A stretch of 37,860 bases of DNA from Paludibacteraceae bacterium (GTDB lineage: Bacteria > Bacteroidota > Bacteroidia > Bacteroidales > Paludibacteraceae): contig JAFOFC010000001.1 in NCBI GenBank assembly GCA_017387515.1, positions 1 through 37,860 on the forward strand. Direction: 5' to 3'. The notes under the pieces are model-generated. The model saw only the letters and a list, made by a program, of their open reading frames with translations. It had not been told where the DNA came from and searched no databases. This document shows positions 11,101-20,409 of this stretch, in pieces (the stretch's first letter is position 1; each line of letters opens with the position of its first letter). Position numbers and translations under genes: made by a program.

Positions 11101-12417
11101 CAACAAAACATTCCTTACGCATCTACCTTGTTCCTAAAACCAGGAACAACCTTGAAAAAAGGTGACGTAATTTGCGAATGGGACCCATTCAACGCTGTAG
11201 TTATTTCTGAGGTAACTGGTAAAATTCAATTTGAAAGCATGATTGAAAATGTTACCTATAAAACAGAATCGGACGAACAAACAGGCTTGAAAGAAAAGAT
11301 CATTATTGAATCGAAAGATAAAAATAAGATCCCTGCTGCTCAAGTTTTGGACGCAGAAGGCAATGTAGTTCGCAACTACGCACTTCCTGTAGGTGCTCAC
11401 GTATCGCTAGACGAAGGTGCTGCCATTGAAGTAGGTCAAACCTTGTTTAAAATACCTCGTGCTGTTAGCAAAGCAGGTGACATCACAGGTGGTCTTCCAC
11501 GTGTTACCGAATTGTTTGAAGCACGTAACCCATCTAACCCAGCTATTGTATCTGAAATTGATGGTGAAGTAAGCTTTGGTAAAATTAAACGTGGTCAACG
11601 CGAAATTATCATTACCTCTAAATCGGGCGAAGAAAGACGTTACTTGGTTCCATTGTCAAAACAAATTTTGGTACAAGAAAACGACTTTGTACGCGCAGGT
11701 GGTGCTCTATCTGACGGTGCTATCACTCCATCGGATATCTTGGCTATCAAAGGTCCTACCGCTGTTCAAGAATACATTGTAAACGAGGTACAAGACGTAT
11801 ACCGTTCGCAAGGTGTAAAAATCAACGATAAACACTTTGAGGTTATTGTACGTCAAATGATGCGCAAAGTAGAAATTGACGACCCAGGTGATACACGTTT
11901 CTTGGAAAAACAAATTGTGGACAAACAAGCCTTTATGGCAGAAAATGACCAAATTTGGGGTAAAAAAGTGGTTACCGATGCTGGTGACTCTACCATTTTC
12001 CAACGCGGTATGATTATTACAGCTCGTAAATTGCGTGACGAAAACAGTGCGCTAAAACGTAAAGACTTACGCCCTGTAGAAACACGCGATGCTGTTCCTG
12101 CAACATCAAGCCAAATTTTGCAAGGTATTACTCGTGCTGCATTGCAAACCACCAGCTTTATGTCGGCTGCTTCGTTCCAAGAAACCACCAAAGTATTGAA
12201 CGATGCTGCTATCAACGGCAAAGTAGACAAACTAGAAGGTATGAAAGAAAACGTTATTTGCGGTCACTTGATTCCTGCTGGTACTGGCCAAGCCGAATTT
12301 GAAAAGATTGTGGTAGCTTCGCGCGAAGAATACGACAAATTAATGGAAGCTAAACGCAGTGTAATTGATATGAACGTTGCTAAACAAGAAGACAACATCG
12401 CTTCTATCAACGATTAA
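8124..12417 (+). CDS. rpoC: DNA-directed RNA polymerase subunit beta', frameshifted by an apparent 2-nt deletion
   Basis: RpoC is the catalytic clamp subunit. The first frame (8124-9482) holds the N-terminal zinc site CHCGKYRS...CDRCG and runs to LLNRAPTL. It then goes out of frame and stops at 9480-9482. The second frame resumes at 9445 with [10 protein letters not shown] and runs to 12417. It includes the Mg-binding [10 protein letters not shown] (9526-9555) and the second zinc site [13 protein letters not shown]. The family sequence here is NRAPTLHRLGIQAF. The His codon is reduced to a lone C at 9444, so two bases (AC or CA of CTACACCG) are missing. Restoring them gives 1431 residues, a normal length. 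A broken essential gene is most simply a sequence error, though a true lesion or recoding cannot be excluded from the sequence. Confidence 0.93.
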
Positions 12418-12437
12418 TCAACTTACTATTCTATACA

Positions 12438-12469
12438 AAAAAGAGGGTAACAAAAGTTATCCTCTTTTT
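12438..12469 (+). terminator. Intrinsic terminator of rpoBC
   Basis: AAAAGAGGGTAAC pairs with GTTATCCTCTTTT through one G-T wobble around loop AAAA, and the right arm ends in a T-run. It starts about 20 bases after the rpoC stop and closes the rpoBC transcription unit. Confidence 0.85.
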
Positions 12470-12496
12470 ATTGCTATCAGTTAGAAAAAATAGTTG

Positions 12497-12504
12497 TATT
12501 TTTG
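12497..12504 (+). promoter_or_regulatory. Bacteroidota -7 element upstream of GH97 gene
   Basis: TATTTTTG matches TAnnTTTG. A candidate -33 TTG lies at 12471-12473, with spacing slightly longer than usual. Transcription would start near 12511, just before ATG 12526, which argues against the upstream in-frame TTG at 12502 as translation start. Confidence 0.5.
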
Positions 12505-12525
12505 AGGAAACAATCAACTATTGCT

Positions 12526-14637
12526 ATGAAAAGAATCGTTTTACTACTAGGCAGCCTGCTAACAGTACTCTGTTTGCAAGCAGAAACAGTTTATTCACCC
12601 AATGGTAACGTTAAAGTGACTTTTGAGTTAAGCGAAAAGGGTGAACCCACGTACACGGTATGGTACAAAAATAAAGAAGTAATTAAGCCTTCTTGCATGG
12701 GGTTAAAACTGAATATGGATGATTTTACGGATGGATTAAAACTGATAGAAAGCAAAACCTCAACGTTTGACGAAACATGGGAACCTGTTTGGGGTGAAGT
12801 AAAAAGCATTAGAAATCATTACAACGAATTGGTAGTTACGCTAGAACACATCGATTGGTACCAACTGGATATTCGTTTTAGGGTATACAACGATGGGGTT
12901 GGTTTTAGGTACGAGCCACGCAGTGGCCGCAACACAGCGTTTCCACTTACCTACTATGAAGTATTTGAGGAAAATACCGAATTTAGATTAACTGGAAATC
13001 ATACGGCTTTTTGGATTCCCGGAGCATACGACAGCAACGAATTTGCTTACGAGACTACCTTGCTAAGCGATATACATGCGCTAACATGTAATGGAAGTGG
13101 CATAGGTACTAATAAAATTGTGGGCGATAAAACCATTCAATCGCCTGTTATGCTAAAAAGCGATGACGGACTATACATCAATGTTTTTGAAGCAGCGTTA
13201 GTAGATTACCCCGCCATGATGCTGGATGTTGACACGCAAAATGGCTATTGCCTAACATCGCACTTGGTTCCCGGAGCTACCCACGCCGTAGCTTATATGC
13301 AAGAACCTAGTGCAACTCCATGGCGTACCATTATAGTAAGCGATAAGGCTACCGATATATTGGCTTCTAACATGATTCTGAATCTAAACGAACCATGTGC
13401 CATTGAAAATACCGATTTTATTAAGCCACAAAAGTACATAGGCATTTGGTGGGAAATGCACGTTCCCAATCATAGCAGTTGGGATTATGCCTCTATTAGC
13501 GGCGTGCGACTAAAAGATATGGATTGGCAAGCGGTTAAACCCCATGGAAGGCATGGAGCTACCACAGAGAACACCAAACGTTATATTGATTTTGCTGCTA
13601 AACACGGGTTTGATGCGGTGTTGGTAGAAGGTTGGAACGTGGGTTGGGAAGAATGGGCAGGCCGTTGGAAAGAAGAGGTATTTGACTTTGTAACCCCCTA
13701 TCCCGATTTTGATTTGGATGCGGTAAGTGAATATGCCAAAGAAAAAGGGGTAAAACTAATTATGCACCACGAAACATCGGGCTCGGTTACCAATTACGAA
13801 CGTCGTATGGACGAGGCCATTGCCTTGATGAAAAAATACGGATACGAAGCTGTTAAAACAGGTTATGTAGGCAAGATTATTCCACGGGGCGAGCACCACG
13901 ATGGCCAATGGATGGTTCAGCACTACCAAAGAGTGGTTGAAAAAATGGCCCAAAATAAGATTATGCTGAATGCACACGAACCCGTGCGACCCACAGGGCT
14001 GCATCGTACCTACCCCAACCTACTTGCTTGCGAGGCTGCACGTGGCAATGAATTTAATGCATGGAGCCACGGTAACCCACCCGAACACGAAACCATTTTG
14101 CCTTTTACACGTTTAATGGGTGGCCCTATGGATTATACCCCAGGTATTTTTCAACAAAAAATGGATTACTACCAAGCGGGTAACCCTTGTCAAGTACATA
14201 CTACGTTGGCCAAACAATTGGCCTTGTATGTAACCATGTATAGTCCATTGCAAATGGCGGCTGACTTGCCCGAAAATTACGAGCGCTTTATGGATGCGTT
14301 CCAATTTATTAAAGATGTTGCAGTTGACTGGGATGACACCCAAGTGTTAGAAGCAGAGCCTGGTGATTACATAACCATAGCCCGTAAAGCAAAAAATAGC
14401 GACACTTGGTTTGTAGGAGCCATTACCGACGAGAATAGCCGCACGGCTACCATAGATTTATCGTTTTTAGATAAAGGGAACTACACAGCTACCATTTACA
14501 AGGATGGCAAAAACGCACATTGGGAAAAGAATCCACAATCGTATCAAATAGAAACTAAAAAGGTAAAAAATACCACTGTTTTGAAGATTAAACTTGCAGC
14601 AGGTGGAGGTTGTGCCATCAAACTAGAAAAGAAATAA
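12526..14637 (+). CDS. GH97 family alpha-glucosidase, SusB-like, secreted
   Basis: A 703-residue glycoside hydrolase family 97 enzyme closely resembling Bacteroides SusB, which releases glucose from alpha-glucans. A signal peptide (MKRIVLLLGSLLTVLCLQA) directs it to the periplasm. The N-terminal beta-sandwich, central (beta/alpha)8 barrel and C-terminal domain are all present. By motif alignment with SusB, the general base/acid glutamates are E416 (HHETS), E485 (NAHEPVRPTG) and E509 (ARGNE). This pattern marks the inverting alpha-glucosidase branch rather than the retaining alpha-galactosidase branch. An in-frame TTG at 12502 lies in the promoter element, so I choose ATG 12526. No susC/D genes are adjacent, so it is not in a visible starch-utilisation locus. 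Its stop is one base from the convergent mltF-like stop. Confidence 0.92.
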   Translation: MKRIVLLLGSLLTVLCLQAETVYSPNGNVKVTFELSEKGEPTYTVWYKNKEVIKPSCMGLKLNMDDFTDGLKLIESKTSTFDETWEPVWGEVKSIRNHYNELVVTLEHIDWYQLDIRFRVYNDGVGFRYEPRSGRNTAFPLTYYEVFEENTEFRLTGNHTAFWIPGAYDSNEFAYETTLLSDIHALTCNGSGIGTNKIVGDKTIQSPVMLKSDDGLYINVFEAALVDYPAMMLDVDTQNGYCLTSHLVPGATHAVAYMQEPSATPWRTIIVSDKATDILASNMILNLNEPCAIENTDFIKPQKYIGIWWEMHVPNHSSWDYASISGVRLKDMDWQAVKPHGRHGATTENTKRYIDFAAKHGFDAVLVEGWNVGWEEWAGRWKEEVFDFVTPYPDFDLDAVSEYAKEKGVKLIMHHETSGSVTNYERRMDEAIALMKKYGYEAVKTGYVGKIIPRGEHHDGQWMVQHYQRVVEKMAQNKIMLNAHEPVRPTGLHRTYPNLLACEAARGNEFNAWSHGNPPEHETILPFTRLMGGPMDYTPGIFQQKMDYYQAGNPCQVHTTLAKQLALYVTMYSPLQMAADLPENYERFMDAFQFIKDVAVDWDDTQVLEAEPGDYITIARKAKNSDTWFVGAITDENSRTATIDLSFLDKGNYTATIYKDGKNAHWEKNPQSYQIETKKVKNTTVLKIKLAAGGGCAIKLEKK

Positions 14638-14638
14638 T

Positions 14639-16015
14639 TTATTTAGCCCAGAGCTTGTAATCGGCGTATTTATCCATGATGATATCAACGTAGGTTACAG
14701 GCTCTTTCCCTCTACAATAGCCATATTTACATACAGAGTCTGAATAAAAAGCAGGCTCTGATTTTTTTAGCAGGAACTCTTTAACATCGTCCCATACATT
14801 CATATCTTTTTGATATTTAACGGCCAATGCCCTGGCATCAAAAATATGTCCTGGACCGGCATTATAAGAGGCTAATACAAATTTGATTCTTTCTTCTTTA
14901 TCTGTTATTCCTGGGAATAATTTTTCTAACGATTTTAAGTAATCTACAGCAACTGCCACATTCTTTTCTGGCACAAAGATTTCTTCGGCCAATAAGTTAA
15001 GCGATGCGGCTGTATTGGGCATTAGTTGCATCAACCCACAAGCCCCTGCCCACGACACGGCTTCTGGATTAAATTTTGATTCTTTGTAAGCAACTGCGGC
15101 CAATAAGCGCCAATCCCAACCTAATTTTTCGGCTTCTTTCTTAAACAAATAATCGAACGATGAGATTCGACCGGGCACAGGGATAGGAGCAAAACCTACC
15201 GACTCAAAATACTTACTTTTTTCAAAATACTTATAGTAGATGGATTGGAAGGATGTTTTTTTATTTAATTCAGCTACCCATTCGTTGATGTAATGCAGTA
15301 ATTCGGGCGCGTTTTGCGATACTACCCATGCAGAACGTTGCGGGAAACTAATAGCCAAACTATAATCAATGTTGCCAAAATAAGTTTTATTTAACCTAGC
15401 CGTTACATCGTCCGAAACGGTGTACGAAAGCTGATGATGCGCCACCTGAGCAATTAGTTCGTCTGTTTTAACCGAGTCGGGAACGGTTAGAATGTTTATT
15501 CCTCCTCCAATCTCGTCGTTCAAGTCTATTAAGCGGTTGGTATAGATACTATGCTCTGGAACGGTCACATCAATTCCTGCTAAATCTAATACCGTTTTAC
15601 ACATAGAATCGGAATGGCATTGCACCAATACCTGGTTGCTGATGTATTCACGCTCTGTGTAGGCTACCAACGATTTATACTGATGAGTGTAAGGAATGCG
15701 ATAAGCAACTAAATCGCCTTTGCCCTCTTGCAACCAATCCAATAGGGTGGGCATATCTGGTGCTATGATTATCTGCAGGTTTATGGAGAGCTCCTTGCAT
15801 AGATTTTTGGCTAACTCGTATTCGTATCCCATTTCGTTATCGCGGTACAGAAAATACGAAGTTGGTCCATACATGGTTAACACGCGCAAGGTATCGGACG
15901 CCATTATTTCGGGCAAATCGCGTGTAAAATGAATGGGTTCCTTTCTGCCAGGCTCGTTGCAAGAAAATAAAAGTACAAGCAATAAAATAGAAATAATAGA
16001 GAGGTGTTTTTGCAT
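14639..16015 (-). CDS. MltF-like membrane-bound lytic transglycosylase, lipoprotein
   Basis: A 458-residue protein combining a solute-binding family 3 domain (about residues 35-270) with a C-terminal SLT lysozyme-like domain (about 285-440), the MltF architecture. Lytic transglycosylases cleave the MurNAc-GlcNAc bond of peptidoglycan, giving 1,6-anhydro products. The N-terminus is a lipoprotein signal with lipobox LFSC at about residue 19. The catalytic glutamate is E312 in AYKESKFNPEA, followed by the family motif GACGLMQLMP and later LASYNAGPGH. In MltF the first domain senses cell-wall peptides and controls the enzyme. Here the bound ligand is unknown. It is transcribed alone on the minus strand. 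Confidence 0.9.
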   Translation of the reverse strand: MQKHLSIISILLLVLLFSCNEPGRKEPIHFTRDLPEIMASDTLRVLTMYGPTSYFLYRDNEMGYEYELAKNLCKELSINLQIIIAPDMPTLLDWLQEGKGDLVAYRIPYTHQYKSLVAYTEREYISNQVLVQCHSDSMCKTVLDLAGIDVTVPEHSIYTNRLIDLNDEIGGGINILTVPDSVKTDELIAQVAHHQLSYTVSDDVTARLNKTYFGNIDYSLAISFPQRSAWVVSQNAPELLHYINEWVAELNKKTSFQSIYYKYFEKSKYFESVGFAPIPVPGRISSFDYLFKKEAEKLGWDWRLLAAVAYKESKFNPEAVSWAGACGLMQLMPNTAASLNLLAEEIFVPEKNVAVAVDYLKSLEKLFPGITDKEERIKFVLASYNAGPGHIFDARALAVKYQKDMNVWDDVKEFLLKKSEPAFYSDSVCKYGYCRGKEPVTYVDIIMDKYADYKLWAK

Positions 16016-16104
16016 CTATAAAACCAAACTAAACTATTCAAAAAGTAAATATAAGTTTTATCGGCGAAAAAAACTATTTTTTATCCACTTTTATAACTTT
16101 ATGA

Positions 16105-16134
16105 TTGTGCTTTCTAATTATTTTAGTATTTTTG
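16105..16134 (+). promoter_or_regulatory. Promoter of ssb (-33 TTG / -7 TATTTTTG)
   Basis: TTG at 16105-16107 and TATTTTTG at 16127-16134 are separated by 19 bases, the arrangement known for the Bacteroidota primary sigma factor. The implied leader is about 70 bases up to ATG 16211. It is the best two-element promoter in the window. Confidence 0.65.
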
Positions 16135-16210
16135 TGATGTTTGAAAGAAGACTATTTGTAACGACCCATACTTAATTTTAATTTTTTTCAACTTTAAAAC
16201 ACCAAAAATT

Positions 16211-16648
16211 ATGTCACTAAACAAAGTTATTTTAATTGGAAATGTAGGACGCGACCCAGAGGTTCGCTATGTAACAGACAACGTACCTGTAGCATCGTTT
16301 ACCGTTGCTACCACTAAAAGAGGATACAAAACACAAGACGGAAAAGAAGTTCCCGAAAAAACCGAATGGCACAACATTGTACTATGGCGTGGCTTGGCAA
16401 AAGTTGCCGAACAATATGTAAAAAAAGGCACCCAAGTGTATATTGAAGGAGAATTGCAAACCCGCAGTTGGGAAAAAGACGGTATTAAGCACTATACTAC
16501 CGAAATTATTGCCAACGATATGCAATTACTAGGTCGTCGTTCTGACAATGCTGCTAGTGCACCTACAGCTGCACCTGCCGCTGCTCCTACCCAAAACAAC
16601 GCAGCACCTTTTGCTGCAGATAATGGCAGCGACGATTTGCCTTTCTAA
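16211..16648 (+). CDS. ssb: Single-stranded DNA-binding protein
   Basis: A 145-residue SSB that protects single-stranded DNA in replication, repair and recombination. The OB-fold occupies about residues 1-105, starting MSLNKVILIGNVGRDPEVRY. A short Ala/Pro/Asn linker follows. The acidic C-terminal tip, SDDLPF, is the interaction peptide for partner proteins such as PriA, RecO or pol III chi. The linker is shorter than in E. coli SSB. It is monocistronic: its own promoter lies upstream and a bidirectional terminator downstream. Confidence 0.97.
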   Translation: MSLNKVILIGNVGRDPEVRYVTDNVPVASFTVATTKRGYKTQDGKEVPEKTEWHNIVLWRGLAKVAEQYVKKGTQVYIEGELQTRSWEKDGIKHYTTEIIANDMQLLGRRSDNAASAPTAAPAAAPTQNNAAPFAADNGSDDLPF

Positions 16649-16677
16649 CAAATAAATAGAGTCGTTTACAAATAAAG

Positions 16678-16705
16678 AAGAGGTTGCTATTAATAGCAAC
16701 CTCTT
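16678..16705. terminator. Bidirectional terminator between ssb and nagB
   Basis: AAGAGGTTGCTATT is followed directly by its reverse complement AATAGCAACCTCTT, a perfect 28-bp palindrome. T-rich sequence lies after it on the plus strand. Convergent genes use both sides, so it can serve ssb and nagB. Confidence 0.8.
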
Positions 16706-16711
16706 TCTATT

Positions 16712-16735
16712 AGGAGTTGAATAAAAACTCCTTTG
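16712..16735. terminator. Second hairpin between ssb and nagB
   Basis: AGGAGTT (16712-16718) pairs with AACTCCT (16726-16732). It lies 6 bases after the larger palindrome and 10 bases from the nagB stop. On the minus strand the sequence after it is not T-rich. It probably reinforces 3'-end formation. Confidence 0.5.
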
Positions 16736-16744
16736 TTGTACGTA

Positions 16745-17536
16745 TTAAAGATTATCTTTTTCAATGTCTTTAAAGTAGTTATAAGTGCCTACTTTTAGTT
16801 CGATGGTAGCGGCATCGTCGCAAACAATAATGCCTTTGGGATGCATTTGCAACGCACTGATGGTCCACATATGGTTTACACTACCCTCTATAGCCGCTGC
16901 CAAGGCGCGTGCTTTGTTATGACCATTTACCAAGATAAGCACTTCTTTGGCATCCATTACGGTACCTACACCAACGGTAAGCGCCGTTTTGGGCACTTTG
17001 TTGATGTCGTTATCAAAGAAACGCGAGTTGGCAATAATGGTATCGGTAGTAAGGGTTTTAATGCGGGTACGCGACGATAACGAAGAACCGGGTTCGTTAA
17101 AGGCGATATGTCCATCTGGGCCAATTCCGCCTAAAAATAAATCGATGCCACCAGCCTTAACAATAGCCTCTTCGTATTGGGCACATTCTGCCTGTAAATC
17201 GGCAGCATTACCATTTAAGATGTGTACATTTTCTGCTTTGATATCTATGTGGCTAAAGAAATTATTCCACATAAAAGAGTGATAACTTTCTGGGTGATCT
17301 TTAGGCAAATTTACGTATTCGTCCATATTAAAGGTAATAACATTTGCGAACGACACACAACCTTGCTTGTTTAGTGACACTAATTCGCGATACATTCCAA
17401 GGGGCGAAGAGCCGGTTGGAAGACCCAAAACAAATGGTTTTTGCGCGGTAGGGGCAGCTGCATTAATTTTAGCAGCTACATAATTAGCTGCCCATTTCGA
17501 CATCTTGTCGTAATCGGGCTGAATGATAAGTCTCAT
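16745..17536 (-). CDS. nagB: Glucosamine-6-phosphate deaminase
   Basis: NagB converts glucosamine-6-phosphate to fructose-6-phosphate and ammonia, feeding amino sugars from cell-wall or host-glycan breakdown into glycolysis. I choose the ATG at 17534-17536 (MRLIIQPD, 263 residues), because numbering then matches E. coli NagB exactly: D72 in FNMDEY, and D141, H143 and E148 in [10 protein letters not shown]. An alternative upstream in-frame start would add eight residues with no homology. The phosphate-binding loop LPTGSSP (39-45) and SRTRIKTLT are present. It is monocistronic, and a -7 element lies 22 bases upstream of the start. Confidence 0.96.
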   Translation of the reverse strand: MRLIIQPDYDKMSKWAANYVAAKINAAAPTAQKPFVLGLPTGSSPLGMYRELVSLNKQGCVSFANVITFNMDEYVNLPKDHPESYHSFMWNNFFSHIDIKAENVHILNGNAADLQAECAQYEEAIVKAGGIDLFLGGIGPDGHIAFNEPGSSLSSRTRIKTLTTDTIIANSRFFDNDINKVPKTALTVGVGTVMDAKEVLILVNGHNKARALAAAIEGSVNHMWTISALQMHPKGIIVCDDAATIELKVGTYNYFKDIEKDNL

Positions 17537-17557
17537 TGTTCTTGTAATTTTTCGGAG

Positions 17558-17565
17558 CAAATATA
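17558..17565 (-). promoter_or_regulatory. Bacteroidota -7 element upstream of nagB
   Basis: On the minus strand this reads TATATTTG, a match to TAnnTTTG, placed 22 bases before the chosen nagB start. No convincing -33 TTG is seen at the usual spacing. Confidence 0.4.
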
Positions 17566-17681
17566 ATGCATTTACTAAAAAATTATTTCTATCAACTGTA
17601 TTTTTTTTCTACTTTTTTTCTTTCCTTCTTACAATCCGGCAGAATGAGCTTATAAAATAATAATATTTTGCAAATTTATAG

Positions 17682-17689
17682 TACCTTTG
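17682..17689 (+). promoter_or_regulatory. Bacteroidota -7 element upstream of holB
   Basis: TACCTTTG matches TAnnTTTG and lies 17 bases before ATG 17707. It supports that start over the earlier in-frame start at 17668, which would sit upstream of the element. No clear -33 is visible. Confidence 0.5.
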
Positions 17690-17706
17690 TAGGAAGGTAT
17701 TATAGT

Positions 17707-18789
17707 ATGCAGTTCAAGGATATTATCGGACAACAACCCATTAAACAACGAATCATTGGATTGATTCAAGAGAATCGTTTACCCCATGCTTTGCTTTTAT
17801 GGGGGAACGAGGGTATTGGTAAATTGGGGTTATCCATAGCCTTGGCACAGTATTTGCTTTGCAACAATAGACAAGAGGGCGATGCCTGTGGAGAATGCTT
17901 ATCGTGCAAACAGATAAAAAAACTGATGCATCCCGATATGCACTTTGTTTTTCCCATTGTAAAGAAAACAACAGAACCTATTTGCGATGATTTTTTGGAA
18001 GAGTGGCGAGAAATGATAACACAAACGCCTTACTTTTCTTATCAGCAATGGATGGATAAAATTGGCGATGGCAAGCAAGGACAAATCTATAGTCGCGAGA
18101 GCGAGGAAATTATACGAAAACTTAGCTACAAAGGGTTTCAAGGCGATTATAAGGTAATGATTATTTGGCTTCCAGAAAAAATGAATGCTATTTGCGCCAA
18201 CAAATTGCTTAAGTTATTGGAAGAACCACCCGAAAAAACGTTCTTTATATTGGCCAGCAATCAACCCGAACAACTTTTGTCTACCATATCGTCGCGAACA
18301 CAAATGATACATGTTCCGAACATTGCCACAGAAGACCTACAACCCATTTTTGGGCAAGAAGTTGCACGCGTTGCAAATGGTAATTATGTAAAAGCCTTGT
18401 CTATTCAGAACCAAGCAGGCGAAAGTAAAATCTATTTTGATTTATACAGAAACCTAATGCTAATGGTAGTAAGGCACGATGTTTTAGGCGTAAAAAATTG
18501 GGCAGAGCAACTGCACGAAATGGGTCGTGAAGAAATGAAAAACTTTTTAGCATACGCCCAACACATTACTCGCGAATGCTTTATATTACATTTTGGTGCT
18601 AGCGAACTAAACTATTTAGAGGTGCACGAACAAGATTTTGCCCCAAAATTTGCACGTTTTTTAAGTGCTACTAACATAGAATTCATCATGGAGACTTTTG
18701 CCAAAGCCGTTACTGATATTGAACAAAATGGCAATGGAAAAATTGTGCTATTTGACACAGGTCTTCAACTTATGACTAAAATAAAATAA
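17707..18789 (+). CDS. holB: DNA polymerase III subunit delta'
   Basis: A 360-residue clamp-loader subunit of the AAA+ fold, part of the tau/gamma-delta-delta' complex that loads the sliding clamp. It begins MQFKDIIGQQPIKQRIIGLI. The degenerate P-loop region GNEGIGKLGLS is followed by the four-cysteine zinc module CNN...CGECLSCKQI and by MHPD. The arginine-finger region is SSRTQ rather than the SRC motif of DnaX. The start is ATG 17707, just after the -7 element. It heads a run of tightly spaced genes: ricT starts 2 bases after its stop. Confidence 0.9.
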   Translation: MQFKDIIGQQPIKQRIIGLIQENRLPHALLLWGNEGIGKLGLSIALAQYLLCNNRQEGDACGECLSCKQIKKLMHPDMHFVFPIVKKTTEPICDDFLEEWREMITQTPYFSYQQWMDKIGDGKQGQIYSRESEEIIRKLSYKGFQGDYKVMIIWLPEKMNAICANKLLKLLEEPPEKTFFILASNQPEQLLSTISSRTQMIHVPNIATEDLQPIFGQEVARVANGNYVKALSIQNQAGESKIYFDLYRNLMLMVVRHDVLGVKNWAEQLHEMGREEMKNFLAYAQHITRECFILHFGASELNYLEVHEQDFAPKFARFLSATNIEFIMETFAKAVTDIEQNGNGKIVLFDTGLQLMTKIK

Positions 18790-18791
18790 CC

Positions 18792-19934
18792 ATGGATTAC
18801 ACACTGGATACAGGGAATAGAAGATTAACTGCTGCTGGGTGCAAAAAGAGCTCAGGACAAATGCTCAGCATACACGATTGGTTGGCCGATATTGATATCA
18901 ATACAGAAAGTTGCCAATACGTTGAAGTACAATTTAAGAACACCCGCAAAGGATACTACCTAAACTCCAATAACATAGACCTAGAAAAAGGCGACATTGT
19001 TGCCGTTGAATCAAATCCAGGCCACGATATTGGTACCGTAACCACACAGGGCTATTTGGTGGCATTGCAAATGCGCAAAAATGGGTACGATCCGCAAAAA
19101 AACGAAGTAAAACGCGTTTACAGAAAAGCACGTCCAGCCGACATTGAAAAATGGGAGGAATCTAAGGCTAGGGAGCATGACGCCATGTTACGTACCCGAA
19201 AAATTGCCAAAGATCTTAACTTGGATATGAAAATTGGCGATGTAGAATTTCAAGGCGATGGCAATAAGGCTATTTTCTATTACATTGCCGATGAACGGGT
19301 GGACTTTAGGCAGCTGATTAAGGTATTGGCAGAAGTTTTTCAAGTGCGTATTGAAATGAAACAAATTGGGGCTCGCCAAGAGGCAGGACGCATTGGAGGC
19401 ACCGGGCCTTGCGGCCGCGAATTGTGTTGTTCTACCTTTTTAAGTAAGTTTTCGTCGGTAGGAACCAACGCCGCCCGTATTCAAGATTTATCGATGAATC
19501 CGCAGAAGTTAGCCGGTCAATGCGCCAAACTTAAATGTTGTTTAAACTTTGAACTAGACAATTACATAGAGGCCATTAAAGAATTTCCCGATAAATCCAT
19601 CCAGTTGGAAACTGCCAATGACACCTACTATTTCTTTAAGTTAGATGCCTTTGCTAGAAAAATGACCTACTCTACGGCACCCAATGCACCACAAAACTTG
19701 GTAGAAATATCGTTAGATAGGGCAAAGGCCGTTATTGACATGAACAAAAAAGGTCAAAAGCCTGACAGCCTACTAGAAGAATCTACCGATAGACAAAACG
19801 CAGTAATTGACTTTACATCGTCGGTAAGCGAAGGAAGTTTAACCCGTTTTGACAACAAAAACAAGAAAAAGAAGAAAAAAAGAAACAAGCACAAAAATCA
19901 TGACAAAAAACAAGATAACAATGAACCTGCATAA
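18792..19934 (+). CDS. ricT: PSP1 domain protein, RicT/YaaT family
   Basis: A 380-residue PSP1-family protein. In Bacillus, RicT forms a Fe-S-containing complex with RicA and RicF that assists RNase Y maturation. Partners are not visible here and the role in Bacteroidota is unproven. The PSP1 domain spans about residues 70-290. It carries the cysteines expected for cluster binding: C207, C212, C213, and C244, C249, C250, in the motifs GPCGRELCCS and QCAKLKCCL. The C-terminus is a Lys/Asn-rich tail encoded by an A-rich tract, and its last bases overlap the start of gldH. The holB-ricT-gldH order recurs in Bacteroidota. Confidence 0.88.
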   Translation: MDYTLDTGNRRLTAAGCKKSSGQMLSIHDWLADIDINTESCQYVEVQFKNTRKGYYLNSNNIDLEKGDIVAVESNPGHDIGTVTTQGYLVALQMRKNGYDPQKNEVKRVYRKARPADIEKWEESKAREHDAMLRTRKIAKDLNLDMKIGDVEFQGDGNKAIFYYIADERVDFRQLIKVLAEVFQVRIEMKQIGARQEAGRIGGTGPCGRELCCSTFLSKFSSVGTNAARIQDLSMNPQKLAGQCAKLKCCLNFELDNYIEAIKEFPDKSIQLETANDTYYFFKLDAFARKMTYSTAPNAPQNLVEISLDRAKAVIDMNKKGQKPDSLLEESTDRQNAVIDFTSSVSEGSLTRFDNKNKKKKKKRNKHKNHDKKQDNNEPA

Positions 19935-20409
19935 AATAGGGTTATGGAGTGTTTTCGTGCTGATGTTGTGTGCTTGTAACTCGCACAGTGTTTACGAAAA
20001 ATACGAGTCAATATCGCCCATGGCATGGGACATGAATGAACCGGCCCATTTTGAGGTAGAAATGACCGATACCGTTGGCAAGTACGATGTTATTTTACAC
20101 ATCAGAAACAACGACATGTACCCCTACCAAAACATTTGGCTTTTTACCCATTCTATGGCGCCAGACAGCACCACTGCCACCGATACATTGGATTGTTACT
20201 TGGCAGATAATCAGGGAAAATGGATAAACGATGCATTTTTAAGCGAGCACGATATGCCTTTGATTTACATGAGCCATGTGCGTTTTCCCAAAACAGGCAC
20301 CTATACATTTGACATAGCGCATGGCATGCGCGACAGCCTCTTAACTGGCATTAGCCGTATAGGATTAATTATAGAACCCTCTAACACAAACGTAAATGTC
20401 AAAGAATAA
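19921..20409 (+). CDS. gldH: Gliding motility lipoprotein GldH family
   Basis: A 162-residue lipoprotein of the GldH family. The signal helix [13 protein letters not shown] ends in the lipobox LCAC. The rest ([11 protein letters not shown], then a beta-rich domain with [14 protein letters not shown]) matches the GldH pattern. In Flavobacterium GldH is needed for gliding. Bacteroidales that do not glide keep it, so motility should not be assumed. I favour ATG 19921; an in-frame ATG at 19900 is possible and would add seven residues. Either start lies inside the ricT tail. Its 3' end overlaps trmB by 14 bases. Confidence 0.82.
   Translation: MNLHKIGLWSVFVLMLCACNSHSVYEKYESISPMAWDMNEPAHFEVEMTDTVGKYDVILHIRNNDMYPYQNIWLFTHSMAPDSTTATDTLDCYLADNQGKWINDAFLSEHDMPLIYMSHVRFPKTGTYTFDIAHGMRDSLLTGISRIGLIIEPSNTNVNVKE

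Noticed and set aside
9430-12417. A separate 995-residue gene starting at GTG 9430
   Set aside because: It is the in-frame remainder of rpoC after the 2-nt deletion; the residues encoded before 9445 are not rpoC-like in that frame.
19900-20409. Evidence for gliding motility from gldH
   Set aside because: GldH is retained in many non-gliding Bacteroidales, and no other gld or spr gene is present in the window.
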